Shown here piece by piece: positions 1-6,516 of a stretch of DNA of 64,000 nt (positions within the stretch are counted from its first letter, which is position 1; each line of letters starts with the position of its first letter). This stretch comes from Chitinophaga sancti (GTDB lineage: Bacteria; Bacteroidota; Bacteroidia; Chitinophagales; Chitinophagaceae): the NCBI RefSeq assembly GCF_034087045.1, contig NZ_CP139247.1, positions 7,094,001-7,158,000 on the forward strand, in the 5' to 3' direction. The notes under the pieces were generated by a model. It did not search any database. It was not told the DNA's origin and worked only from the letters and a program-made list of their open reading frames with translations. The position numbers and the translations under genes are program-made.

Positions 1-273
1 AATAATATGGAAACGCCGCCGAGTTTGTCGGAGTTGTCGAGGATAGTGGGGATCAATGAGTTTAAGTTGAAGAAGAAGTTTAAGGAGGAATTTAATACGA
101 CGGTATTTGGGTATTTGGCCGATTATCGTTTAGGCATGGCCAGGAGTTTTTTAGAGGCAGGAAATAAGGCAGTGGGAGATATTGCATATGAGCTGGGATA
201 CTCGTCACCACAGCATTTCAGCGCTGCATTCAGGAAGAAGTTTGGGGTGGCGCCGAGTGAGTTAAAGAAATAA
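1..273 (+). CDS. AraC-family transcriptional regulator, C-terminal fragment (5' end outside window)
   Basis: The reading frame is open to the window edge, so the ATG at 7 is probably internal and the regulator begins upstream. What remains (about 90 residues) is the double helix-turn-helix DNA-binding domain of AraC/XylS proteins. The first helix pair includes LSRIVGINEFKLKKKFK, and the second has the family signature IAYELGYSSPQHFSAAFRKKFG followed by P-SEL (the signature is shown only in part by key residues: G-Y-S-S, F-S-x-x-F-R-K-K-F-G). The sensing domain is not visible, so neither the signal nor the regulon can be told. The protein ends 12 bp before a strong promoter that drives the next tRNA gene. 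Confidence 0.9.
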   Translation, partial: NNMETPPSLSELSRIVGINEFKLKKKFKEEFNTTVFGYLADYRLGMARSFLEAGNKAVGDIAYELGYSSPQHFSAAFRKKFGVAPSELKK

Positions 274-285
274 TTTTTAAAAATA

Positions 286-316
286 TTTGGAGGATTAAAA
301 ACAATTCGTACATTTG
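286..316 (+). promoter_or_regulatory. Bacteroidota-type promoter for tRNA-Gly
   Basis: TTTG at 286-289 and TACATTTG at 309-316 are separated by exactly 19 bp and match the Bacteroidota primary sigma consensus TTTG-N19-TAnnTTTG. Transcription would start near 323, about 50 bp ahead of the tRNA at 374. Confidence 0.8.
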
Positions 317-373
317 CAATCCCAATCGCAGCCACATTGCTGCGAAAACGGAAAAAAGCTCTTAAAAATACAA

Positions 374-446
<73 letters not shown>

Positions 447-454
447 CAGAGATT

Positions 455-492
455 AAAAGCCTGATAAGATATCTTATCAGGCTTTTTTGTTT
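455..492 (+). terminator. Rho-independent terminator of tRNA-Gly
   Basis: Positions 455-486 form a perfect 32-bp palindrome (AAAAGCCTGATAAGAT and its complement) followed by a T-rich run. It lies 8 bp after the tRNA. Confidence 0.9.
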
Positions 493-535
493 TTAATGCA
501 TTCTAAGCTATTAACCGGGCGCAGGGCAGGCTGCT

Positions 536-576
536 CATAAAAAAACCGCATTTGCCGTAGGCGAATGCGGTTTTTC
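536..576. terminator. Hairpin terminator, probably bidirectional
   Basis: AAAAACCGCATT at 541-552 pairs with AATGCGGTTTTT at 564-575, and the loop has an inner GCC-GTA-GGC. T runs follow on both strands. It lies between the convergent tRNA-Gly and the small minus-strand gene and probably backs up the hairpin at 580-618. Confidence 0.8.
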
Positions 577-579
577 TTT

Positions 580-618
580 AAATAAAAAGAGCCTTCCGGT
601 AGGTGACCGAAAGGCTCT
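580..618 (-). terminator. Hairpin terminator after the 66-residue membrane protein gene
   Basis: AGAGCCTT at 588-595 pairs with AAGGCTCT at 611-618, with an additional inner CGGT/ACCG pairing. On the minus strand the stem is followed by TTTTATT. It lies about 20 bp beyond the stop of the small gene. Confidence 0.8.
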
Positions 619-636
619 CTTAATATGATAGAATCC

Positions 637-837
637 TTATTTGTACTTAGGATTATAAAGCGTGTTTTCTGGAACATTTACCTCAGGCTTACCAGGATAA
701 CGGTGTTTGTACAGTTGGTAGCAACCTCCCAGAACAAAAGACAACAAGCAGAAAATGCTTACATAAAATAAAAATCTGGAAGACGACACCCAGTTATTGG
801 TAAAGTCATTCTTGTTTTCAACAGTATTATTTTCCAT
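637..837 (-). CDS. Small single-pass membrane protein, unknown function
   Basis: This 66-residue protein has a hydrophilic, Asn-rich N-terminus, one hydrophobic span at roughly residues 22-41 (FLFYVSIFCLLSFVLGGCY) and a basic then Pro-containing tail. I do not recognise a named family. I believe it is real because it has its own transcription unit. A consensus promoter lies 20 bp upstream with a predicted leader of only about 13 nt, and a tandem terminator lies just downstream. The topology suggests a short N-terminus on one side of the inner membrane and a 25-residue tail on the other. No partner is indicated by the neighbours, which are a tRNA and a glycosyltransferase. Confidence 0.7.
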   Translation of the reverse strand: MENNTVENKNDFTNNWVSSSRFLFYVSIFCLLSFVLGGCYQLYKHRYPGKPEVNVPENTLYNPKYK

Positions 838-856
838 ATCTAATTATTTCGCATTG

Positions 857-887
857 CAAACTTACATCATGTCAAATGAAAATCAAA
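857..887 (-). promoter_or_regulatory. Bacteroidota-type promoter of the small membrane protein gene
   Basis: On the minus strand, TTTG (complement of 884-887) and TAAGTTTG (complement of 857-864) are separated by exactly 19 bp. The predicted start point is near 850, just ahead of the ATG at 837. Confidence 0.8.
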
Positions 888-906
888 GTAATTTTTTACA
901 ATTCCT

Positions 907-2031
907 TTACTCTTTTTCCAAAGTTCTGAAAGTCTTTCTGTTCAGGAAATAATACCTCCAGATCATGATCCCATGAAACACCCCTGTCATACCCAGCAGC
1001 TTCCGCTGTGGCAGGGGATGCTTCTCACCTGTATACTTCCTTCGCCAGCGGAGATAATCCACATAAGCGCTGTAAATGGCCGTCATATCTTTGGGCTTTC
1101 CTGCTACCAGGCTCTTCACCGCTGCCAGCACATCCAGGAAAAACCGCTGGAAGAGCACGATCCATCTATCATGGGGATGCAGGTTCTTCCACAACATCAT
1201 CAGGTTATTCCTGAAATTCAGGTACACCTTCCTGGGATTTCCCTGTGGCAGGCTGCCTCCACCTACGTGATATACAATAGATCCAGGACAATAACAGATC
1301 CGGTACCCGGCCCGTTTCAGTCTCCAGCATAAATCTACCTCTTCCATATGTGCAAAGAAGTCCGCATCAAACCCTCCAACCTCATGATAACAGGAAGACC
1401 GGATAAACAATGCAGCACCCGTAGCCCAGAAAATATCCTGTTCGTCGTCGTACTGCCCTTCGTCCGTTTCGGTCGTATACAGGATACGTCCACGGCAAAA
1501 AGTATATCCCAAAATGTCCATCCATCCGCCCGCAGCACCTGCATACTCAAACTCCGGCTTATTATAATAAGCCCTCAGCTTCGGCTGACATGCCGCAATA
1601 TGATGGTCCCTTCTCATTAATGCGACCACAGGTTCGATCCAACCCGGCTCCACTTCCACATCCTGGTTCAGCAATACATAAATATCAGCATGCACATGTT
1701 GCAGGGCTTCGTTATATCCCCCGGCAAATCCATTATTAGTACTATTCTGAATAATTTTTACTTCCGGGAAATGCTCGCGTACAAATTTCACGCTATCATC
1801 CGTGGAAGCATTGTCTGCTACGTATAACTGCAAGTTCTCATAAGTTGACCTGCATACGGAAGGCAGAAAATTTTCCAGAAACTTACGTCCGTTCCAATTC
1901 AGGATGACAACTGCTACCGATGGTATTCCAGACAAAAGATACTGTATTATACGTGAGTAATATATTTGGCGTTGCAAATATGCGAAAAATACGTTAGTGT
2001 ATAAGGGGTATTCCTTAAATTCGATCCTCAT
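907..2031 (-). CDS. Family 2 glycosyltransferase (rhamnosyltransferase-like)
   Basis: This is a 374-residue GT-A type glycosyltransferase. The nucleotide-sugar binding strand VAVVILNWNG begins at about residue 39, followed by the DNASTDDS motif, the acidic metal-binding region LNQDVEV and the acceptor-side motif MEEVDLCWRLKRAGY. Families with this pattern transfer sugars during O-antigen, capsule or other surface glycan synthesis at the cytoplasmic membrane. It has no secretion signal. The ATG at 2031 directly abuts the divergent kinase ATG at 2032. Family members usually start just before the VxVVILNWNG strand, so a TTG at 1935 is a plausible true start. That choice would also leave about 95 bp for a divergent promoter. 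The specific sugar and acceptor cannot be told. Confidence 0.9.
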   Translation of the reverse strand: MRIEFKEYPLYTNVFFAYLQRQIYYSRIIQYLLSGIPSVAVVILNWNGRKFLENFLPSVCRSTYENLQLYVADNASTDDSVKFVREHFPEVKIIQNSTNNGFAGGYNEALQHVHADIYVLLNQDVEVEPGWIEPVVALMRRDHHIAACQPKLRAYYNKPEFEYAGAAGGWMDILGYTFCRGRILYTTETDEGQYDDEQDIFWATGAALFIRSSCYHEVGGFDADFFAHMEEVDLCWRLKRAGYRICYCPGSIVYHVGGGSLPQGNPRKVYLNFRNNLMMLWKNLHPHDRWIVLFQRFFLDVLAAVKSLVAGKPKDMTAIYSAYVDYLRWRRKYTGEKHPLPQRKLLGMTGVFHGIMIWRYYFLNRKTFRTLEKE

Positions 2032-3180
2032 ATGTTCAAACAGTTCATAGGCTGGAAATTCCTGCTGGTTACCGCAGCCGTACTCATCATCGTGGGTACG
2101 ATCTGGTATGTAAGCAGCCTGGCACGCAAGATCGAAGATGAAGAAACCCGTAAGGTGGCTACATGGGTGGCGGCTAACAGGGAGTTATTACAGGCTCCTG
2201 ATGAGGCGAACCTCAACCTGGCTGCCGAAATCATTACCAACAATACGACTATTCCTGTAATCATTACTGACCGGGAAGGTCATATCATTGATTCCCGTAA
2301 TCTGGACACGGTTCGTATTGCGCATGATCCCCAATATATTGAAGATGAACTGACTACCTTCAGGAAGCAACACCGTCCATTTATTATGGAGATCGATACC
2401 CGGAACAATCTCTATAACTACATTTATTATGGTGATTCCCTGATTCTCAAACAGGTTCGCTACTATCCATATATACAACTGATGGTGGTGGCGCTCTTTG
2501 TGAGTATCATGCTGATCGCCCTCTCCTCTTCTAACCGCGCCGTTCAGAACCTTGTATGGGTAGGGATGGCTAAAGAGACGGCACACCAGCTGGGTACTCC
2601 CCTCTCTTCTATAGAAGCATGGATAGAATTGCTCAAGGAAACGGAGGGGAATGAACTGATGGCGACAGAACTGACGAAAGATGTGAACCGCCTGAAACTG
2701 ATCACGGAGCGATTTTCCAAGATCGGTAGTGTGCCACAGCTGGAAGAGCGGGATGTGATTCACCAGGTGAGTAATATGATGCAGTACATTAAAAAGAGGG
2801 CGCCGCAAAAGGTGGTGTTTAACATGCATACACAGGAAAATGAGATGCCGGCGATGATTTCTCCGTCGTTGTTTGACTGGGTGATAGAGAATTTGTTGAA
2901 GAATGCGCTGGATGCGATGGAGGGTAAAGGAAGTATTGATATATTTATTGAGAGTCACCCGGCGCATATTATTATTGATATTACGGATACCGGGAAGGGG
3001 ATTCCAAAGGCTAATTTTGAAAAGGTGTTTAAGCCGGGATTTAGTACAAAGAAGCGTGGCTGGGGTTTAGGGTTGTCATTGGCTAAGCGGATAATAGATG
3101 AGTATCATAAGGGGAGGTTGACCGTGAAATGGTCGGAAATTGGGAAGGGAACGACATTCAGGATATGGTTGAGGAAATAA
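2032..3180 (+). CDS. Membrane-bound sensor histidine kinase
   Basis: This 382-residue kinase has one transmembrane span at about residues 8-30 and a second at about 146-165, flanking a short extracytoplasmic sensor region. The cytoplasmic part has an H-box with ETAHQLGTPLSS (phospho-accepting His185), an N-box ENLLKNALDAM (Asn291), a G1 box DTGKGIP, an F-box KPGFSTK and a G2 box GWGLGLSLAKR. All catalytic elements are therefore present. There is no obvious HAMP domain between the second span and the H-box. No response regulator lies beside it, so it is an orphan within this window. Its stop is followed 36 bp later by the tRNA-Leu promoter. Confidence 0.93.
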   Translation: MFKQFIGWKFLLVTAAVLIIVGTIWYVSSLARKIEDEETRKVATWVAANRELLQAPDEANLNLAAEIITNNTTIPVIITDREGHIIDSRNLDTVRIAHDPQYIEDELTTFRKQHRPFIMEIDTRNNLYNYIYYGDSLILKQVRYYPYIQLMVVALFVSIMLIALSSSNRAVQNLVWVGMAKETAHQLGTPLSSIEAWIELLKETEGNELMATELTKDVNRLKLITERFSKIGSVPQLEERDVIHQVSNMMQYIKKRAPQKVVFNMHTQENEMPAMISPSLFDWVIENLLKNALDAMEGKGSIDIFIESHPAHIIIDITDTGKGIPKANFEKVFKPGFSTKKRGWGLGLSLAKRIIDEYHKGRLTVKWSEIGKGTTFRIWLRK

Positions 3181-3216
3181 AAAATGGCGGGGTCTGCAGA
3201 AAAAGTTCCAATTAAA

Positions 3217-3247
3217 TTTGTTGGTTTTAAAAAAGAATTTAAATTTG
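3217..3247 (+). promoter_or_regulatory. Bacteroidota-type promoter for tRNA-Leu
   Basis: TTTG at 3217-3220 and TAAATTTG at 3240-3247 are separated by 19 bp, a consensus match. Transcription would start about 10 nt before the tRNA. Confidence 0.8.
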
Positions 3248-3262
3248 CACTCCTTCAAAGCT

Positions 3263-3346
3263 GCGGAGGTGGCGAAATTGGTAGACGCGCTACTTTGAGG
3301 TGGTAGTGCCTGAAAGGGCTTGGGAGTTCGAATCTCCTCTTCCGCA
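3263..3346 (+). tRNA. tRNA-Leu (anticodon GAG)
   Basis: This is an 84-nt class II tRNA with a long variable arm. Acceptor GCGGAGG pairs with CTTCCGC and the discriminator base is A. The anticodon loop TTGAGGT lies between CTACT and GGTAG, giving GAG. The T arm includes GTTCGAATC. CCA is not encoded. Confidence 0.97.
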
Positions 3347-3347
3347 C

Positions 3348-3391
3348 AAAAGGCGAAAAATTACTTTAACAGTGATTTTTCGCCTTTTTTT
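3348..3391 (+). terminator. Rho-independent terminator of tRNA-Leu
   Basis: AGGCGAAAAATTACT at 3351-3365 pairs with AGTGATTTTTCGCCT at 3371-3385, followed by a run of T. It starts just after the tRNA. The stretch 3392-3508 beyond it shows nothing I can identify. Confidence 0.9.
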
Positions 3392-3511
3392 ATTGGGGAA
3401 ATTATTGGCGTTTAGGTAGTTATAAAGGGGTGATTTTTTAATAAGTATTCGATAACGGAAATGAGTAAATGAATGTGATTGTTAGAAGGTGAATATGGCT
3501 ATTATGCCTGA

Positions 3512-3724
3512 ATCGAAATAAAGCCATCAAATCTTTGGATCAATAATCAGGCACTTTGCCCAAAAACTGAAGCCATATATGATTCTGATAAAGAGCGTTA
3601 TAGAAGCCCCAAAGTGACTAAATTACTTAGATCAGGTGGCACACATTTATCACGGCAAATAGTTGCCCGAATCATGAAATCAAGAGAATTTCGCAGTGTG
3701 ATTGCAGGAAAATTTAAGGTATAA
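3512..3724 (+). pseudogene. Decayed IS3-family transposase (orfB) fragment
   Basis: Between stops at 3509 and 3722 one frame reads IYDSDKERYRSPKVTKLLRS and then HLSRQIVARIMK and FRSVIAGKFKV. This is the conserved pre-catalytic region of IS3-family OrfB transposases (normally about I-Y-x-x-S-x-x-R-Y-G-S-P-R-I followed by the S-R-x-x-V-x-R-x-M-K helix). There is no start codon, the DDE catalytic core is absent, and no terminal inverted repeats are visible. The frame after the stop stays open to about 3885 without recognisable transposase motifs. It is a dead remnant in the gap between tRNA-Leu and the biosynthetic operon. Confidence 0.75.
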
Positions 3725-3892
3725 GACGAAATTGATTGTACTGTTATTGATTCTGAGCGTTGTCCTTTCATTCTTCTTCACGACAGAAGTCATTTTTTCA
3801 CTCCTGTACCACTGTCAATTGCAACCGGGTTTATTAATATTAATAGCAATTTTAAAATAAGAAAATTCCCTTGTTATTTTTTCTAAACGAAG

Positions 3893-3925
3893 CAGGCAAT
3901 GGAATAAAGTGTTCTCCATTGCCTG
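3893..3925 (-). terminator. Hairpin at the end of the biosynthetic operon, possible terminator
   Basis: CAGGCAATGGA at 3893-3903 pairs perfectly with TCCATTGCCTG at 3915-3925 around an 11-nt loop. It lies 37 bp past the last stop of the minus-strand operon. No T run follows directly on the minus strand, so it may act as an RNA-stabilising end hairpin instead. Confidence 0.5.
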
Positions 3926-3961
3926 TCGTAGAAAATTTTTACATGCTATTTTTCAGGTTTA

Positions 3962-4927
3962 CTAATTCAACCTGGTACCGATGCCTCCTTCCTTTGCTTT
4001 TGCAAGAAAATGGCCTGCCACCGCAATATCAAACACAGCCATTCCCATCGGGTTAAACATGACGGTAGCTGATTCTGCCAGTCTTTGGGCACCATCTGCA
4101 GATAGCAGTCCTACTATATTATAAGCTTCTTCTTTTTGCAATCCGTAATGCAGATGCATCATTTCAATATCCGTATTTTCACGACAAACCTCTTCCCAAT
4201 CATCAACAATAATCATATCAGCATATTGTTTCCACGAAGCCTCATAATCCCTCAGGGAAACATTCAGGTGCAGGGAACCTTTTTTAGGTATGTGATTGAT
4301 ATACGGCTTGTCTGACACAGTGCAGGTTATAAAGATATCGGCATCATCAAATGCTTCCTGCCATGAATTGCAGACTGTAATCTTATCTGTGTATGCCGGC
4401 GCAATTACTTCCTTGTCAAATGGTCTTATATCATATACATACAATGCTTCGATATTTTCTTTCAGCATACTGAATATCATATCTGCATGTAACTGCCCAA
4501 TAGGCCCCAGGCCAGTCATACCCACCTTCAGTCCAGGCCGCAGATTTTTCTCCAACCACAGTTGCAATACCAACCCTGATACGCCAGCTGTTCTGATACC
4601 ACTCAATAGAGGTGTATTGATAATACTTACTGGCTGACCAGTATCCGCATCATTCAATATGGTGACTGAATGGGCACGTTTGATGCCCTTATCAACATTT
4701 TCAGGGAAGCTGGCTATCCATTTAATACCTGCCAGTTCTGTATCACCGCCGACAAATCCGGGCATAGCAATAATCCGGTTCCGTTTGTTGCGATACCGCA
4801 GGTAAGGTTTAATGGGCTGGGCAAAATCTTCCTGCGCCATTGCGTAACAGGTTTTCCTGATCACCGTTGCGATTGCAGCCCAATCTATACCCACAGTTCT
4901 GATATCGGCTTCATTTAAATATAGCAT
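3962..4927 (-). CDS. SbnB-like NAD-dependent dehydrogenase (ornithine cyclodeaminase / mu-crystallin family)
   Basis: This 321-residue protein has the ornithine cyclodeaminase fold signatures. KWIASFPEN at about residue 69 and SVTILNDADTGQP at about 87-99 form the substrate and nucleotide pocket. The dinucleotide-binding loop GMTGLGPIGQLH spans about 136-147. These resemble SbnB, which oxidises N-(amino-carboxyethyl)-glutamate to release 2,3-diaminopropionate during siderophore synthesis. Its usual partner SbnA is not in this window. It is the last gene of the operon, 3 bp after the mannosyltransferase-like gene, so a role in making or changing an amino acid precursor is likely. Alternatives are an ornithine cyclodeaminase or an imine reductase; the exact substrate is unknown. 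Confidence 0.8.
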   Translation of the reverse strand: MLYLNEADIRTVGIDWAAIATVIRKTCYAMAQEDFAQPIKPYLRYRNKRNRIIAMPGFVGGDTELAGIKWIASFPENVDKGIKRAHSVTILNDADTGQPVSIINTPLLSGIRTAGVSGLVLQLWLEKNLRPGLKVGMTGLGPIGQLHADMIFSMLKENIEALYVYDIRPFDKEVIAPAYTDKITVCNSWQEAFDDADIFITCTVSDKPYINHIPKKGSLHLNVSLRDYEASWKQYADMIIVDDWEEVCRENTDIEMMHLHYGLQKEEAYNIVGLLSADGAQRLAESATVMFNPMGMAVFDIAVAGHFLAKAKEGGIGTRLN

Positions 4928-4930
4928 AAT

Positions 4931-6100
4931 TCAGTAGTTGACTAATAAAGATGTTTCAAAATTGATTTTATCATTCATGCCGAGCGAATAACCCGGTCTG
5001 CAAAGCAGAAAATGATGATGTATTAAATAACGGCTGTAAAATTTATAATTCCTGAGTGTACGGAGTATGTCGAGACATCTTAATTCGTAGTCGCCAAATT
5101 GCTCTTTGAAATCCAGGATCTCTACATCACCAATAAGATCCCAGAATGCCTTCTTTTCCCCTCCAATGGTGAGCACATTCATCATACAGCGTCTGTCCAT
5201 CGCATCCGGTGTATAGCGCTTTATCTTTCCCCAAACCGGCTCGTCTTCTTTGGTGATATCCCACTTCAACCAGTTGCGATGCAGGAATAGTATATCTTCT
5301 GCAGTATCATGCTGTACCATGGTAAGTCCGTATACCAACCCCTTCCTGCTACCTTCAAATCCCAGTGTACCTACACACCTGGATATCATATTATAAGGTG
5401 TTCCAAGCGCTATCCATGCAAACTTGAATGTATCTTTATCTCCCAGCAGGAATTCATAATAATGTTCCCGCTTTTGATTAAAATACATACAGAGATTCAA
5501 CTCTCTCCAGCATTTTTCTTTATTGATTAATATTTGTCCACTCTCCATCTCTGTTGACTGATAATCGGTTGAGCCGATTATCTGCCATATCGGATTGATC
5601 TGTTCAGTGATCCAGAAGTCAGGCCAGAAAATAGTTCCATACGCCTGATACAAAATATCATGAAACAAATAAGCCGGGTCTTTTACACAATTGTTATCTG
5701 CATCCAGAAACAGCACTTCTTTAAAGCTGCTATGCATAATGGCAAAGGGTTTTAATGACAAGCCCTTTATATCTGAACTGATATAATCCAGAGAATTTTT
5801 ACATTCCACCCCTAATTGTGAAAAAGCGGAAATCGTTTCAGGATTTAATTCTGCGCCTGTATACCAGATTTCCACCGGCAACGTACACCCGGTCATTCTC
5901 AGCATACTGACATTTACCCATGCACAGGTCATGTAGGTAATCCCACCCGCACATATCACAATACCTTTCCCTTCAAAGTGGCCAGGGTACGGAGGAATTG
6001 TTTCTATATGCTCCTGCCAACCTTTCCTCAGTAACGCAATGGTATGTTCATCAGACCGGTAACTGTTTTGTCTGACAAGGTTTTCAGTGAATACATTCAT
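4931..6100 (-). CDS. Putative mannosyltransferase (MNN1/GT71-like)
   Basis: The 389-residue protein shows the layout of the putative mannosyltransferase family related to fungal alpha-mannosyltransferases. It has a GITYMTCAWVNVSMLR segment at about 53-68 and a nucleotide-sugar region with LPVEIWYTG. The metal-binding FLDADN motif (Asp133-x-Asp135) follows LKPFAI. Next comes an ESGQILI segment and then DKDTFKFAW. No signal peptide or membrane span is evident, so it should act in the cytoplasm. Placement inside the NRPS operon, 38 bp after the small membrane protein gene, suggests that it adds a hexose to the peptide product, for example on a Ser, Thr, Tyr or hydroxylated side chain. The sugar identity is not provable from sequence. 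Confidence 0.75.
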   Translation of the reverse strand: MNVFTENLVRQNSYRSDEHTIALLRKGWQEHIETIPPYPGHFEGKGIVICAGGITYMTCAWVNVSMLRMTGCTLPVEIWYTGAELNPETISAFSQLGVECKNSLDYISSDIKGLSLKPFAIMHSSFKEVLFLDADNNCVKDPAYLFHDILYQAYGTIFWPDFWITEQINPIWQIIGSTDYQSTEMESGQILINKEKCWRELNLCMYFNQKREHYYEFLLGDKDTFKFAWIALGTPYNMISRCVGTLGFEGSRKGLVYGLTMVQHDTAEDILFLHRNWLKWDITKEDEPVWGKIKRYTPDAMDRRCMMNVLTIGGEKKAFWDLIGDVEILDFKEQFGDYELRCLDILRTLRNYKFYSRYLIHHHFLLCRPGYSLGMNDKINFETSLLVNY

Positions 6101-6138
6101 AATAAGGCGGTTAATATTTTTTTGAATTGAGTAGTCTG

Positions 6139-6516
6139 TTACAGCGTAAGATGTGCTTCCCTATTGGTAGTGATACTCTTTCCCGTATATAAAGCCAGCC
6201 CTGTCATCAGTCCTCCTACCAATCCACTGCCTGCTACGATGATCATACCTGCCAGTATACCAAACCTATCCAGCAACCGTCCGTCCGATCGCAGATGGAA
6301 ATAAATACTGGCACTTGTCCATGCAATAAATCCACTTAAAAATCCCACCCAGAAGCAATTTACCGGCCATTTCCGCCACGTTATCACGATGCCGGTTATC
6401 AGCACAGGAACTATAAATATCCACCATGGCAACTGATCTGCAAGTCTTGTGAGCAGAAGTATGGCAAGTAATACAATGCCAGTTTTAAGATTGATATATT
6501 TTACTTTAGTATCCAT
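6139..6516 (-). CDS. Small integral membrane protein, unknown function
   Basis: This 125-residue protein has about four hydrophobic spans (near residues 10-24, 30-46, 52-72 and 83-108) with short polar loops. No enzyme motif or transporter signature can be seen. Its ATG at 6516 lies 16 bp inside the end of the upstream acylase gene, so the two are translationally coupled. That position suggests a helper for the periplasmic or membrane stage of maturation, or an immunity or export accessory protein. This is inference from context only. I do not recognise the family. Confidence 0.65.
   Translation of the reverse strand: MDTKVKYINLKTGIVLLAILLLTRLADQLPWWIFIVPVLITGIVITWRKWPVNCFWVGFLSGFIAWTSASIYFHLRSDGRLLDRFGILAGMIIVAGSGLVGGLMTGLALYTGKSITTNREAHLTL

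Noticed and set aside
2188..2967. 259-residue minus-strand frame opposite the histidine kinase
   Set aside because: It is an antisense shadow of a clearly coding gene, rich in His and Arg with no recognisable motif.
2032..3180. Pairing the histidine kinase with the response regulator at 57889-58557
   Set aside because: They are more than 50 kb apart with nothing in the sequence linking them.
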